A DNA stretch of 64,000 nt, from positions 24,144,578 to 24,208,577 of the forward strand of contig OZ025206.1 in NCBI GenBank assembly GCA_964019055.1, in the 5' to 3' direction. Source of the DNA: Anthopleura xanthogrammica. Lineage: Eukaryota > Cnidaria > Anthozoa > Actiniaria > Actiniidae. The notes under the pieces were generated by a model that was not told the DNA's origin, did no database searches, and worked only from the letters and a program-made list of their open reading frames with translations. Below, one piece after another: positions 44,701 through 58,694 of this stretch; the stretch's first letter is position 1; every line of letters starts with the position of its first letter. Both the position numbers and the translations under genes were made by a program.

Positions 44701-47700
44701 TTAACATTTTTTTCCTTGTCAGGAATGTGGTGTTCTTTGCAGGAGCAGTCTTTACTGTTTTAACCTGTCTGACCATATTTGACCAAGATGTTTTGAATCT
44801 TGATCATATTCTGGCGGTCATTGCTGGTTTAGGTAAGTGTTTATCGTAGGCCGGGGTATATACGGGCTAAAAAATCGTTCAACTTGAGGCGCAATATCGT
44901 ATGACGTAAATTTCACAGTGATAATATTACAAATTTGCACGGATACCGTAAAAACCGCAGTTATATAAGCCTCCCGAGTGATAAGCCCACTAGTCTGGGA
45001 TGGCTACTAGCCTGAGAAAACAGACTCCCTTTCGCTCCTCGTCTCTCCGCGAAACGAAGCGAAAGGACATCTGTTTTCTCAGGCTAGATGGCAACATTTT
45101 CTTTGATTTGATGCTTATCTCTGTTTTGTAGGTCTTCTTATACGAGGGTGTTATGTATTTATTCCTGATGAGGTAATTACCAGTAATTAGGCATTTTCTG
45201 GAATAGCGAGGATAGTGAATAATCACATAGTTGACAGTCTTGAGAGATGATAATGCAAGATTCGTTTGTTACAGAATTTAGTGTGGAATCCGGAGCAGTT
45301 GATGAGACAGATTCTGTCCTACACACATTATATTCCAGAAAGCTGGAAAGGAAAGGCACACACTACTGAGGTTAGTAGACGACCCGCTATAAAACCCACC
45401 CTCTCCCACACCCATATAGACCTTATGCAAAACCCATAAATGAGGATTATTATAAGGTCTTATAATGGTATTTCTTTCCACTTCGGAGCTAATCAGCTCC
45501 TAAAGTCAAAACAGGCAGCATTCGAAAGTAAATGCTAAGATTAGTATTTAAGCAAAATTTGAGTGCTCTAGCACAAATACTAGGGAAGTTACAGCGATTT
45601 AAAATTACAAGGATTTGTATGTCAAACACAGCCTTGGCCCGACAAGCCTCGTTTTCATGTTTTGGCACATTTTAAATGCTTATAACTCTGCAAAAAATTA
45701 TCATTATTCTTTGAAACTGTGCACAGTTACTAATTCACTTATGGTTTTCCATGTGAAAACAAAATATTTTCTCAACTCAGAATATTACAAAAATATTTCA
45801 TTAACCTTTTCCTTTATACAGGAGCGACCGATATTGCATAAGGTCTATTAATTAATTATTATCTTATTAATACAGCAATAATTTTATCCTTCAGGTTCGA
45901 GACCAGTTTGCCCAGCTTTTCCAATACAAGCTGGTAAGCTATCATACTGGGATAAACAAATAGACTTTATAGTTAGGTCTTTACTGTATGGGCTACCTCT
46001 GGTACCACATCTTAGTTTGTACTGTGTGGGCTACCTCTGGTACCACATCTCAGTTTTTACTGTGTGGGCTACATCTGGTACCACATCTCAGTTTTTACTG
46101 TGTGGGCTACCTCGGGTACCACATCTCAGTTTGTACTGTGTGGGCTACCTCTGGTACCACATCTCAGTTTTTACTGTGTGGGCTACCTCTGGTACCACAT
46201 CTCAGTTTTTACTGTGTGGGCTACCTCTGGTACCACATCTCAGTTTTTACGGTGTGGGCTACCTCTGGTACCACATCTCAGTTTTTACTGTGTGGGCTAC
46301 CTCTGGTACCACATCTCAGTTTTTACTGTGTGGGCTACCTCTGGTACCACATCTCAGTTTTTACTGTGTGGGCTACCTCTGGTACCACATCTCAGTTTTT
46401 ACTGTGTGGGCTACCTCTGGTACCACATCTCAGTTTTTACTGTGTGGGCTACCTCTGGTACCACATCTCAGTTTTTGCTGTGTGGGCTACCTCTGGTACC
46501 ACATCTCATTGTTAGAAAGACGAGCCCAAGAGAGTGAAGGGTCTCGGGAAATATAAGAGAGTTAGGGTCGAAATCCTCAACCCTTCCAAAACCAGGGCAC
46601 TTGACCCTACCCCCTTAAATCGAGCAGTTTATGTCAAAATCAACACCAAAAATGAGAAGAGCACCTGGATATTAGTAGGAAGGCCAGGTTTTCGCTCATG
46701 ATGTCAAACTTAGGAGAAATGGCGTAAATTACAAAATCGAATATTTATGAGGATTTCGATGGTAAAATTGACTGGACAGCAAGCTATTGACCTGATTTGA
46801 ATTGAACCATTGAATTGCTTGACCTTTTGGCTTTTCGTACCAGAAGGCGCATAAGGCCTTCATTATTTGTTTGCCCAACCCGTTCTATTTTGCGCCACCA
46901 AATATTCTCTATAGCATTAAGACTTACATTCATTTTGTTTTAGGTGAATGTCTTCGAGGAACTGATCAGCCCTATCGTCACGCCTTTTCTGCTGTGTTTT
47001 AGCGTCCGCTACAAGTCCTTGGATATTGTAGACTTTTATCGTAACTTTACTGTAGACGTTGTTGGTGTGGGTGATGTGTGTTCGTTTGCGCAGCTTGACG
47101 TCAAGAAACACGGTAACCCTGATGTAAGTATATGTTGTACTGAGAGGATGATCAGCGGAATCAAGGGTGGGGTAGTGGTAGTGTACTCGCGTTTCACCTC
47201 TGGTGTTTCGGGTTCGATTCCTGGACTCGACATCACATACATTAGGGAATTAAGGGTGGTTTAGTGGTAGTGTACTCACCTTTCACCTCTGAGGTCTCGC
47301 GGTTTTTTCCTGGACTCGACATCACATACATTAGGGAATTAAGGGTGGTTTAGTGGTAGTGTACTCACCTTTCACCTCTGAGGTCTCGCGGTTGTTTCCT
47401 GGACTCGACATCACATACATTAGGGAATTAAGGGTGGTTTAGTGGTAGTGTACTCACCTTTCACCTCTGGGGTCTCGCGGTCGATTCCTGGACTCGACAT
47501 CAAATGTGAATGCCGTCCTTATTTGTCCACTTTATTTGTCAACAGTGGATGTCTGGTGGACTATCCGAAGCAACACAGTACGAGCAAGCTGAAAATGGAA
47601 AAACTGAGCTTTCACTTCTTCATTTCTCGGTAAGAAAATCTATCATCCGAAATCAACAACAATTACTGATCGTATGTTAAATAGCATTGTCTTTCCAGCC

Positions 47701-50700
47701 TCCTCCACAGCCGCTTCTCTCTTCAATGGGCAATGTGCATCAAAGCTCATAAAGCACTCTGGGAAAGTGCACATTGCACATTGGCTGTTACTTTCTTTGC
47801 GCTTGGGTTCCCTGTGTGACGCTCTCGGTCTCCCTCGGTTACAGGTAGCCCGCCAAAGAAACATGCGGAGAGGATGCTATGTCCTTCCCTCGATTGCTTA
47901 TCTTGACTTTGTTAATAGCAATCTTACATTATTTTCTTTGTATCTTAGATACGAAATCCAAACTGGAAGCCGTCAGAACGAGGGGCAAATTTCATCAGTA
48001 CTATCAAGGAAAATGGTACGTGAGAACGGTTTTTATATTTCACTGAACTTTGTTATACAATGACTAGGGTTCTTGGCATGCAAATACCTTAGCAACATAA
48101 TGCCACGTCATCCACCCCCTCGCACAGTTTATTTAGTAAGGCAAGGTTTAAATCCAGCTTGATATGTGCAGGGTTTGGAATAACAGCCGATCAACAACAA
48201 CAACAACAAAATTTTATTTACTACCTTAATTATTACAATATCTTCAAGAAAAAGAAAAAAAATACTTAGAAATTGGTTGCAAGCTAATTACAATAACCTT
48301 AAGGCTAAGCTAGGTAATGAGCTATATACAATATTGACTATGAATGGTCGGGATAAATAGGATTCTCAACGGACATGTTCAGCCAGAATTGGAACTTGTC
48401 TGGTCAAATCTTTGCCTTGCCGGTCATTTTGAACAGTAACATTGGCTCAGAAACAAGGTATTATCAAGCTAAAACAAATTTGGCCGGCCATCATGATCGG
48501 CGACTCAATGGCTGTTATTTCAAGCCCTGTATGTATGTAATATGTTGGGAGCAAATATGGTTAAACAAAGGGCAAAACGCTACCTTAGAGCAGATGTTAT
48601 AAGTTGACTGCCAGTGACTTCCTACTTTTGGATGTACATGTTCTTTTTGATGAGCGCACGAAAACAAACCGTTGTTTACCATGGCAACCTTCCAATCTAT
48701 AACCATACAAAATCCTCTAATTTTGTGCACTAGTGATCCATGGATTTTTCGGTAGTAGTGCAGGCAGTCGCCTAAGGCCATTATTTTTTTTAAATGGAAT
48801 ATACTTACCGACTTCTGAGACTGTGTTGGTCGCGTAATCATGGAAATGGATGTAAATAGACCTTTTCAGCTTAGGTGTAATGGTTTCCCATTTCAGACCA
48901 CGTGTCATTCTTTAGAGTATCATTTCTTTGTTTAACGGTTGTGCATGAGAAGACACATGAATATGGATGCAACTCAAACAAAGAATCTTATTCTCAATAG
49001 AATGACACGTGGTCTGAAGGGAAAAAATTATACGCCTAAGCTAAAAGGGTCTATCCTAGAAATGATACAGGCCTATCGACATAGCGCATTTACTTCTTAT
49101 CATCTTATCTTATGAACACAAACTTTCCAGCTACACAAGACGATGTATGCTCTACCACAGTGCTTTCTTGTCAACATTTCTTTATCTATTTCCTCACAGC
49201 CATACAAGAAGGTCTTCAGCTTCAAGGTAGCCTTGCCATATCTGAACCAAGTTCTCTGCCTGATTTCAGATCATTTAACAGCGTAAGTCTATGGTTTATG
49301 TCGGCCCATTTAAAATAATACTGTTCAGATTTGAAAAACCTTGTTTGATGTCATACCCCCTGCACTAATTTCCAATCTGTGCATGGGTCAAGGCATAAAA
49401 ATTCTTTCGTTTAAGAGGATTTATCCCCCCCCCCCCCCCCCCTGATGTTATATTTTTCACTGTCTTTACCTCAAGGTATAGTTTAAATACAAAGGGTCTA
49501 CAGACACTAGATATGTTGTAATTATGATAATGGGGAATCTAGACGCGCAAGGCATTGTTTGTCACAGCGAACTTTTCCACGTGTTTTTTATTATCTCTTG
49601 TCAAAATGAAATTTTTTTCCACCAACAACGAAATATGCTTTTTCTAAAAGGTATTTGGTGAATCTTTGCAAGGATGAGTTTTATTTTCTTTATTTTCGAG
49701 CAAAAGCTGTTATAAATTGAGCCGAAAACCTGGAACTAGGAAACATTGAGCTACGAACAAAATGTTTGCTGATTGGCTAATTCCTTTGGCCTGAGAGAAG
49801 CAAAATCACCTGTAGAGGAGTGCTCTTCTTCCACTGTGTTCAATAGACCATTTTCGAGATGCGCAAACCCTTTCAAAAAATATCGCAGCGCAGTCATGAA
49901 AAAGAGGCATTTTCGGGCAAGATCGCGCGCACTATTGACGCTGCCCGAAAATGCCTAGAAATCATGTCTGCGCTGCGATATTTTTGAAAGCGCTCGCGCA
50001 TCTCGAAAATGGTCTATTAGAGTGTTGTCTTTTGTGTTTCAGTTCCATGGCTTACCATATTTACCGGCCATGTCATTAAGTGACCCTACAGTAGGTGGTC
50101 TAAACGGAGGGATCACCACAGCAGACACCCGTCAACACCGTGAACAGATGACTGAGGCTTTGATGAACTCTAGTGTCTTGTACATGCACGAGGTAAGCAG
50201 TAGGGTTAGTTAGACTAAGAATATTTACTATTTCCAACTGTTCTTTCTGATTATCCTGCCATGCCATTTGTAGTACAACAATGTTGCGTTGCAAGTTGCC
50301 GAACAAATGTTGTTCGTCGCATTATCATTCCACGCACAACAGATTTTCATTGTTGCAAAGAGTAGAGGAGTCCACTACTTTGTGCAGCAAGAAAAAAATG
50401 GTTGCGCGCGGAATGACACTAGTGAAAAACGTCTGCGCATGCTCTATGTCTGTACGCAATGTAGTCGGAAAACGTCTTCGTGCAACTTGTCTGACAGATA
50501 TTTCTTGAAACTTAAGGCTAATTCTTTCATAATGTCTTTATTAATACAGGATCTTTGTCTCACAAAAGTATACGAACATTTCTTTTCTCACTAAAACGTT
50601 CTTGAATTCTTGGAAAACGTGATGAAATAAACGCATGCGCAAACGATATTTAACAGTAACTTTTCGACAAGTTGCACGATTTTTTTGTACCACCTGAATT

Positions 50701-51454
50701 TCAAAGATTCGTTGTTTTTGTTGATCCAGCTTCATAGCAGACAAGCTGAACAACCAACCCACGTGTCAACCTCTGGTCACAGCAGTGCGTCTGGTTCAGG
50801 ACAAAATCGTGAACATCTGGAGGAACAAATACAGGGGTTCGTTGATGTTGATGAGCAGGATGACCATGAATACGAACACCGGGATGGGTAAGTTAAATAA
50901 TTAACCTAGAGGAGGGGAGGGATTTGTTTCAAAAGAAATCGCGATTGATTTTTAAACTTTACTTACGAATATAAGAACAAGATGGGTAAGTAAAATGATT
51001 AGTTTAGGGCCAGAGGTCGTTTCAGGGTTCGATCTGTGAGTTAGCCGTACCCTGACTTTAATCAGCCCAGAAGTTGTTTCAGGGTTTGATCTGTGAGTTA
51101 GCCATACCCTGACTTTGATCAGCCCAGAGGTTGTTTCAGGGTTCGATCTGTGAGCTAATCTTGCCCTGACTTTGATCAGCCCAGAGGTTGTTTCAGGGTT
51201 CGATCTGTGAGCTAATCGTGCCCTGACTTAGATAAGCCCAGAAGTTGTTTCAAGATTTGATAAAATTTGATGGTTGTGTTAGGAGGGCGACTTGGTATGA
51301 GATAAAGGTAAACACGTTCCCAACTTTAGTGCTTTAAAAAATTTGTATGCCAAAAATACCCAAAGCTTTTGTGAATAAAGCTAGAATATACGATTGTTGA
51401 AAAACAATTAATTTCATATTTAATTTCTCCTACAGGAATGAAGCTGTTGTGTAG
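35791..51454 (+). CDS. ATG9: Autophagy protein ATG9, complete, 24 exons
   Basis: Exons: 35791-35905, 36319-36362, 37117-37181, 37984-38103, 38678-38813, 39421-39523, 39884-39983, 40461-40577, 42218-42235, 42387-42486, 42971-43011, 43089-43151, 43952-44026, 44723-44832, 45132-45172, 45275-45370, 45895-45933, 46944-47123, 47546-47629, 47949-48015, 49200-49282, 50043-50192, 50730-50887, 51436-51454. Phases join throughout to 707 residues. Landmarks: MAGFKTQYQRLNS, WNHIENLDEFF, QFAFVVLFTSFLVLCVDYD, ILFWGPGSPF, WIGVANILLCPF, YGRLVFRHFNELDHEF, NVVFFAGAVFTVLTCLTIFD, CYVFIPDE, VNVFEELISPIVTPF, FYRNFTVDVVGVGDVCSFAQ. ATG9 is the multispanning lipid scramblase of autophagosome precursor vesicles. Exon 9 is only 18 bases. 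Intron 2 is of the AT-AC type. The C-terminal tail is shorter than in human ATG9A (about 840 residues). A poly(A) signal follows 8 bases after the stop (51462). Confidence 0.95.
36363..37116 (+). other. U12-type AT-AC intron of ATG9
   Basis: The intron starts ATATCCTTTTT, the textbook 5' splice site of AT-AC minor introns, and ends TTTTTTAC. Between is TCCTTAAC (37099-37106), matching the U12 branch-site consensus, with the branch A about 11 bases from the 3' end. Removing it joins EFFIR to VYEYHGNNGF in phase, as the family requires. No GT-AG pair in this stretch does so: the frame before it runs into TGA. Confidence 0.85.
36526..36815 (-). repeat. Tandem SINE-tail repeats inside the AT-AC intron of ATG9
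   Basis: Five copies of a 57-base unit in reverse orientation (AACCTCTGGGCTGACCTAAG, AACTCACAGATTGAACCC). It is followed by the complement of the SINE body (GGAAAACCAGAGAAAAATCC), so this is a minus-strand SINE with an expanded tail. Confidence 0.8.
38896..39186. mobile_element. Foldback repeat with AACGTCGAACTT arms in ATG9 intron 5
   Basis: GTTCAAACGTCGAACTTTGA recurs as GTTTTAACGTCGAACTTTAC and, inverted, as GAAGTTCGACGTTTGAAC. GGGCC words mark the borders. Probably two nested related MITEs. Confidence 0.6.
40083..40276. mobile_element. MITE, TTACTGCGATTCTCAATATT family (copy 1)
   Basis: Inverted ends TTACTGCGAT and ATTGAGAATCGCAGTAA with GCGAACTCGG inside; a central TTTTGATTGACGGCAGC arm is shared with 51549-51737. 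Confidence 0.75.
40590..42060. repeat. 92-94-base minisatellite in ATG9 intron 8
   Basis: About 13-14 copies of a unit containing CCATTGTACAGTACTGAC, CTACAGTATACGTACACGG, GCCGTAACATTATGTTA and GGTTCATTCAAATGGCTTCC. Successive CGTAACATT words fall at 40787, 40881, 40975 and 41067, so units are 94 or 92 bases depending on one AT step. The unit is rich in internal palindromes built on GTAC. The first copies (40600-40790) are shorter and more divergent. Confidence 0.9.
42626..42905 (+). mobile_element. tRNA-derived SINE in ATG9 intron 10
   Basis: Contains GGTGGCTAGTGGTAGCG (A box region) and GGGTTTGATTCCTCGG (B box region), then a body with CTCCCTGTTCTCTGGTTCTC and an end with GCCCTGACACAGATTAG, the same order as the copy at 945-1175. 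Confidence 0.65.
43159..43590. repeat. About 60-65-base tandem repeat in ATG9 intron 12
   Basis: Around seven copies of AACAAGAAAATATTATAAAA followed by TATGGGCCGAGATTCAACCC and CACCCATTTCATGTCAC. Degenerate copies continue to about 43870 (AATATGGTCCGAGATTC). Confidence 0.8.
45008..45090. mobile_element. Short palindromic element in ATG9 intron 14
   Basis: CTAGCCTGAGAAAACAGA and its exact complement are separated by about 46 bases that themselves pair through TTTCGCT/AGCGAAA. Confidence 0.7.
45979..46509. repeat. 38-base minisatellite in ATG9 intron 17
   Basis: About 13 nearly identical copies of a 38-base unit containing TGTGTGGGCTACCTCTGGTA and CCACATCTCAGTTTTTAC. Because 38 is not a multiple of three and the unit has no stop in this direction, all three forward frames stay open across the array; these are not genes. 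Confidence 0.95.
47161..47510. repeat. Tandem array of tRNA-like SINE heads, 89-base period, in ATG9 intron 18
   Basis: Four copies start with AAGGGTGG at 47163, 47252, 47341 and 47430. Each holds an A-box-like TGGTTTAGTGG and a B-box-like GGTTCGATTCC (best kept in the first copy) followed by TGGACTCGACATCAC. This is the tRNA-derived head of the SINE seen elsewhere in the window, repeated head-to-tail without tails. Confidence 0.75.
48857..49053. mobile_element. MITE, CAGACCACGTGTCATTC family (copy 3)
   Basis: Tips TAGACCTTTTCAGC and GCTAAAAGGGTCTA; same interior as 2124-2320. It lies in ATG9 intron 20. Copy 2 is the broken one in the LANCL/INPP1 gap; a truncated copy is at 53699-53791. Confidence 0.75.
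49844..50016. mobile_element. MITE with TTTTCGAGATGCGC inverted ends
   Basis: A near-perfect 170-base foldback from TAGACCATTTTCGAGATGCG to its complement, with TA at both ends, 26 bases before ATG9 exon 22. Confidence 0.8.
51004..51270 (+). repeat. Tandem SINE-tail repeats in the last ATG9 intron
   Basis: Four to five copies of the same 57-base unit (TTGTTTCAGGGTTCGATCTG, CCTGACTTTGATCAGCCCAG), ending in GATAAAATTTGA like the SINE ends elsewhere. Confidence 0.8.
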
Positions 51455-51548
51455 AGTGAAAAATAAAACCACTTTGGGACAGGATTATTTTAAGGATGTC
51501 CTTTAGTTTCAAGAATCGTCTTTAGTTTTAAGTTGTGAAAATAGCCAA

Positions 51549-51737
51549 TTACTGCGATTCTCAATATTCTGCGAACTCGGTAATTGCAAGTTTCCCGTTG
51601 GAATTTGTTTTTCACTGCTGCCAGTAAAAAACGTAAAAGTTACCGACTGATTAGTTTTGATTGACGGCAGCGAAAAACCAATTTCACAACAAGCCGTTGG
51701 AATGTCTGAGTTCGCAGAATATATAGAATCGCAGTAA
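51549..51737. mobile_element. MITE, TTACTGCGATTCTCAATATT family (copy 2)
   Basis: Begins TTACTGCGATTCTCAATATT and ends GAATCGCAGTAA; just downstream of the ATG9 stop codon. Confidence 0.75.
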
Positions 51738-51894
51738 GTCTTTCGAGCCGAACACAGCACAGGGAGTGTTGTTGGGAGTGCTAGGTAGGTCTTTTTGACG
51801 AAGATAACTTGTTTTTTGACGAAGATAACTAGCTTTTTTATAAGTAGCAGCTATGCACAGCAACAGTAACAAAAACAATAGAAATAGCACTAAT

Positions 51895-52300
51895 AACATA
51901 ATAGACTCCTTGCACTAACAACACAATAGACCCCTTGCACTAACAACACAATAGACCCCTTGCACTAACAACACAATAGACCCCTTGCACTAACAACACA
52001 ATAGACCCCTTGCACTAACAACACAATGGACCCCTTGCACTAACACAATAGACCCCTTGCACTAACAACACAATAGACCCCTTGCACTAACAACACAATA
52101 GACCCCTTGCACTAACAACACAATAGACCCCTTGCACTAACAACACAATAGACCCCTTGCACTAACAACACAATAGACCCCTTGCACTAACAACACAATG
52201 GACCCCTTGCACTAACAACACAATAGACCCCTTGCACTAACAACACAATAGACCCTAGCACTAACAACACAATAGACCCCTTGCACTAACAACAATTAGA
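51895..52300. repeat. 25-base minisatellite built from the end of the GACCCCTTGCA MITE
   Basis: About 16 copies of CAATAGACCCCTTGCACTAA followed by CAACA. The core TAGACCCCTTGCA is identical to the terminus of the MITE family present five times in the window. Confidence 0.92.
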
Positions 52301-52887
52301 CCCGACAAAAGTAGCAACCAATAGTGCAACATCAACGGGGCAAAAGCAGGCATACCAAAAACATATAAAATCGACAGTTATGAAGGTCATGTTTGAAGGT
52401 GCATCAGATACTAGTTATCGGGTTCTTCTCGTAGTACGCGCAATGTTGAACCGTGTTTCCGCACTTTTATATTTTATACAAAGTTCAAGACATTAGTCCG
52501 TTTGTCTGGCTGGCCAAAACTGGACTTCATCACAGTTGTATTGGAATTTAATTTAATGTACTTGCACAAATTAAAAATGAAATAATCATTATTCCTTTTC
52601 TAACTTGTGTAACTACAATTTGATTTTCGATATTTCAAGGCAAGGGAAAGTCTTCTTAAATCCGAATCTGAAATATCAGACCAATTTCAAATCATTCTGA
52701 ACTCTTACGACATTTTTTTCGGGAGGCAAATTGCATGGGAAATCGTCACGTGCAAAAGCGCGTTTTACTCTTCATCAAGCGTTGTGATTGGATGAATTTA
52801 ATTTCCTGCTGTTTGGCTTTCAACAAACCTTGTGTCATTCCCTTGAATATTATTTCTTTGTTTATCAGACTGTAGAAGATAGAGAGA

Positions 52888-53020
52888 TAGACCCCTTGCA
52901 TGTTCCGTCAAATCAGCTCAATGGAGAGGAATGGACAAAAGAATTTCAATCTACTGAGAATTGGAACCTATTGTTTTGTCCTCTGAATTGAGCTGCATTC
53001 CGACGTGCTGCAAGGGGTCA
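52888..53020. mobile_element. MITE, GACCCCTTGCA family (copy 4)
   Basis: Begins TAGACCCCTTGCATGTTCCG and ends GTGCTGCAAGGGGTC. It sits inside a copy of the CACGTGTCATTC MITE family (words at about 52829-52862 and 53048-53064). Confidence 0.75.
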
Positions 53021-53881
53021 ATTTCATTCACGGATGCGAGCATGCGAATGACACGTGGTCTGAAACCGGGGGGGGGGGGGGGCAAAACCTCAAAACTAAC
53101 GAAGTTCTATATGATAAAAATGGAGCTTAAAGGTAGCAAGAAAAACTCAATGATATAAATATAATCTTCAATATAAATTTTGAAAAAATTTTACCGACAA
53201 AACTTTATGACAATTCTTTACGAACAGTTTCAACTTCAAAGTCGGTGCTCGATTCTATTATTCTAGAAACTTTTTAAAAGTGTAAATATTTAACCATTAA
53301 TATTGGTTTAGTTCGTAAGGTTAATAAAATAAATAACGGGATGTTTTTTCCAACTAGTACTAAAAATTTTAATGTAATATCATGCACGGAGACACCCAGC
53401 TGATCTGATCAGAAAAAATGTTAGCCAATCAGAATCGAGAAAATTTGCAAAACTGAAGTGTCACCTTAAGTAGTCTGGCGACTCGGGAAACGGTTATTTC
53501 TTTATGTTATTTTCGCACTCAATGATGAATACCATAGTAAATGTATACAATAACTGATATCAAAACTTCTCCTGAAAATCTAGATTTATCAAAGATATAA
53601 ACTTTTATAAGTCAATTTTCACAGGCTTATGACACCTCAGTTTTGCAGTGACGTCATTTCTACGTCACTATTTCAGATCAGCTGGACATCTAGTCTTAAT
53701 AGACCTCTTGAGCTTGAGCCTAATGTTTTCAAGGGAATGGCACGTGGTCAGGCTGAAATGGGAAAACATTACGCCCAAGGTAAGAAAGGTATACACGAGG
53801 GACTCATTTGTTTACATGGTCTTGTCAACACTTTCATCCCTATTGACACCTTTTAGAGTCAATGTTAAGTTTGGGACTCAA

Positions 53882-54048
53882 AAGAGGCTTTGCACCACCA
53901 CGTGATGCAGCCATGACAGGAGGAAGGAACAATAGAGTCTTTCCCCCTGGGAAACTGAATTCTTTCTCATGTAAATCATATTAGACCAGATTCTATTGTT
54001 CCTGCCTCCTGTCATGGCTGCCATCACGTGATGGTGCAAAGCTTCTAT
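53882..54048. mobile_element. Foldback element with CACGTGATG arms
   Basis: GCTTTGCACCA, CACGTGATG, CAGCCATGACAGGAGG and GGAACAATAGA each recur inverted in the right half. Confidence 0.75.
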
Positions 54049-54322
54049 AGGCCATTTGCAACAAACAGTCACGTGCTGATATATCACTTTGATAACGAAT
54101 CACTTCAGCACAAGGTCTCTTGGGGAAGGCTCTGCTGGATGGCAAACTTTAAATTGATTCGTATCTTGAAATCGAAAGTATCTTATAAGAGATAAAAAAT
54201 TATTTTAGAAAAGGTCTTGGATATGACATTAGTAATCCTGCAAAAGTTTTTATAATAAAGGAAGTCCGATTTTTTTTGCCATCCAGTAAAAGTCACGTGA
54301 CTGTTTGTTGCAAAAGGCCTAT
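54047..54322. mobile_element. MITE with GGCCATTTGCAACAAACAGT ends
   Basis: TAGGCCATTTGCAACAAACA and its complement near 54300-54322, TA at both ends; it directly adjoins the preceding foldback. Confidence 0.75.
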
Positions 54323-54694
54323 TCTTATTAAGTTGAACTTAACAGAAAGAGCCATTCCTATCTTTTCAAGTTGTTTGTACTAACCTTCACTTATTTGAAC
54401 AGATCTCCCGATCAAGATATATTTTTTAAACAAAAATGTGGCCTAAAAATGTCTTCCATGATTTATCACCTCAGTCTGTGCCGACCTCAGAGGTCAATAT
54501 TCTTATAAAATTAAGAACCTTTGTGTGAAAAAGCCTTATTTATATCTATTTTCAATTATCCAAACGTTTATACATCTATTTCAAAAATGGTTGAATTTAG
54601 CACGAAGCCTCGTACTGAAACCTTTGTGCACGACAAAACAGCACATCTTGGAAGTGGGCTATTGATTTTTTGGAATTGCCTAATTGAGTTTAAC

Positions 54695-58694
<4,000 letters not shown>

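Larger units (their letters stand above)
51455..54694. other. Repeat-filled intergenic region ATG9 to the Ubl/ARM-like gene
   Basis: No gene recognised. It contains the ATG9 poly(A) signal, a MITE, the 25-base minisatellite, another MITE pair nested at 52830-53065, and two adjoining foldbacks at 53882-54322. A poly-G run (14 G) is near 53069. Confidence 0.6.

Noticed and set aside
45988..46556. Three overlapping 157-179-codon frames with Trp-Tyr-His repeats
   Set aside because: A 38-base minisatellite without stops in one direction; all three frames are open for arithmetic reasons, and it lies inside an ATG9 intron.
47161..47510. Possible cluster of real tRNA genes
   Set aside because: A and B box words are present, but acceptor stem and anticodon arms do not pair convincingly and B boxes are damaged in the middle copies; SINE heads fit better.
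48375..48602. 75-codon plus-strand frame in an ATG9 intron
   Set aside because: No recognisable family, no splice-compatible phase with ATG9, and repeat-like surroundings.
51895..52300. CRISPR-like regular array
   Set aside because: Units are contiguous 25-base repeats with no unique spacers, and the genome is animal; this is a minisatellite.
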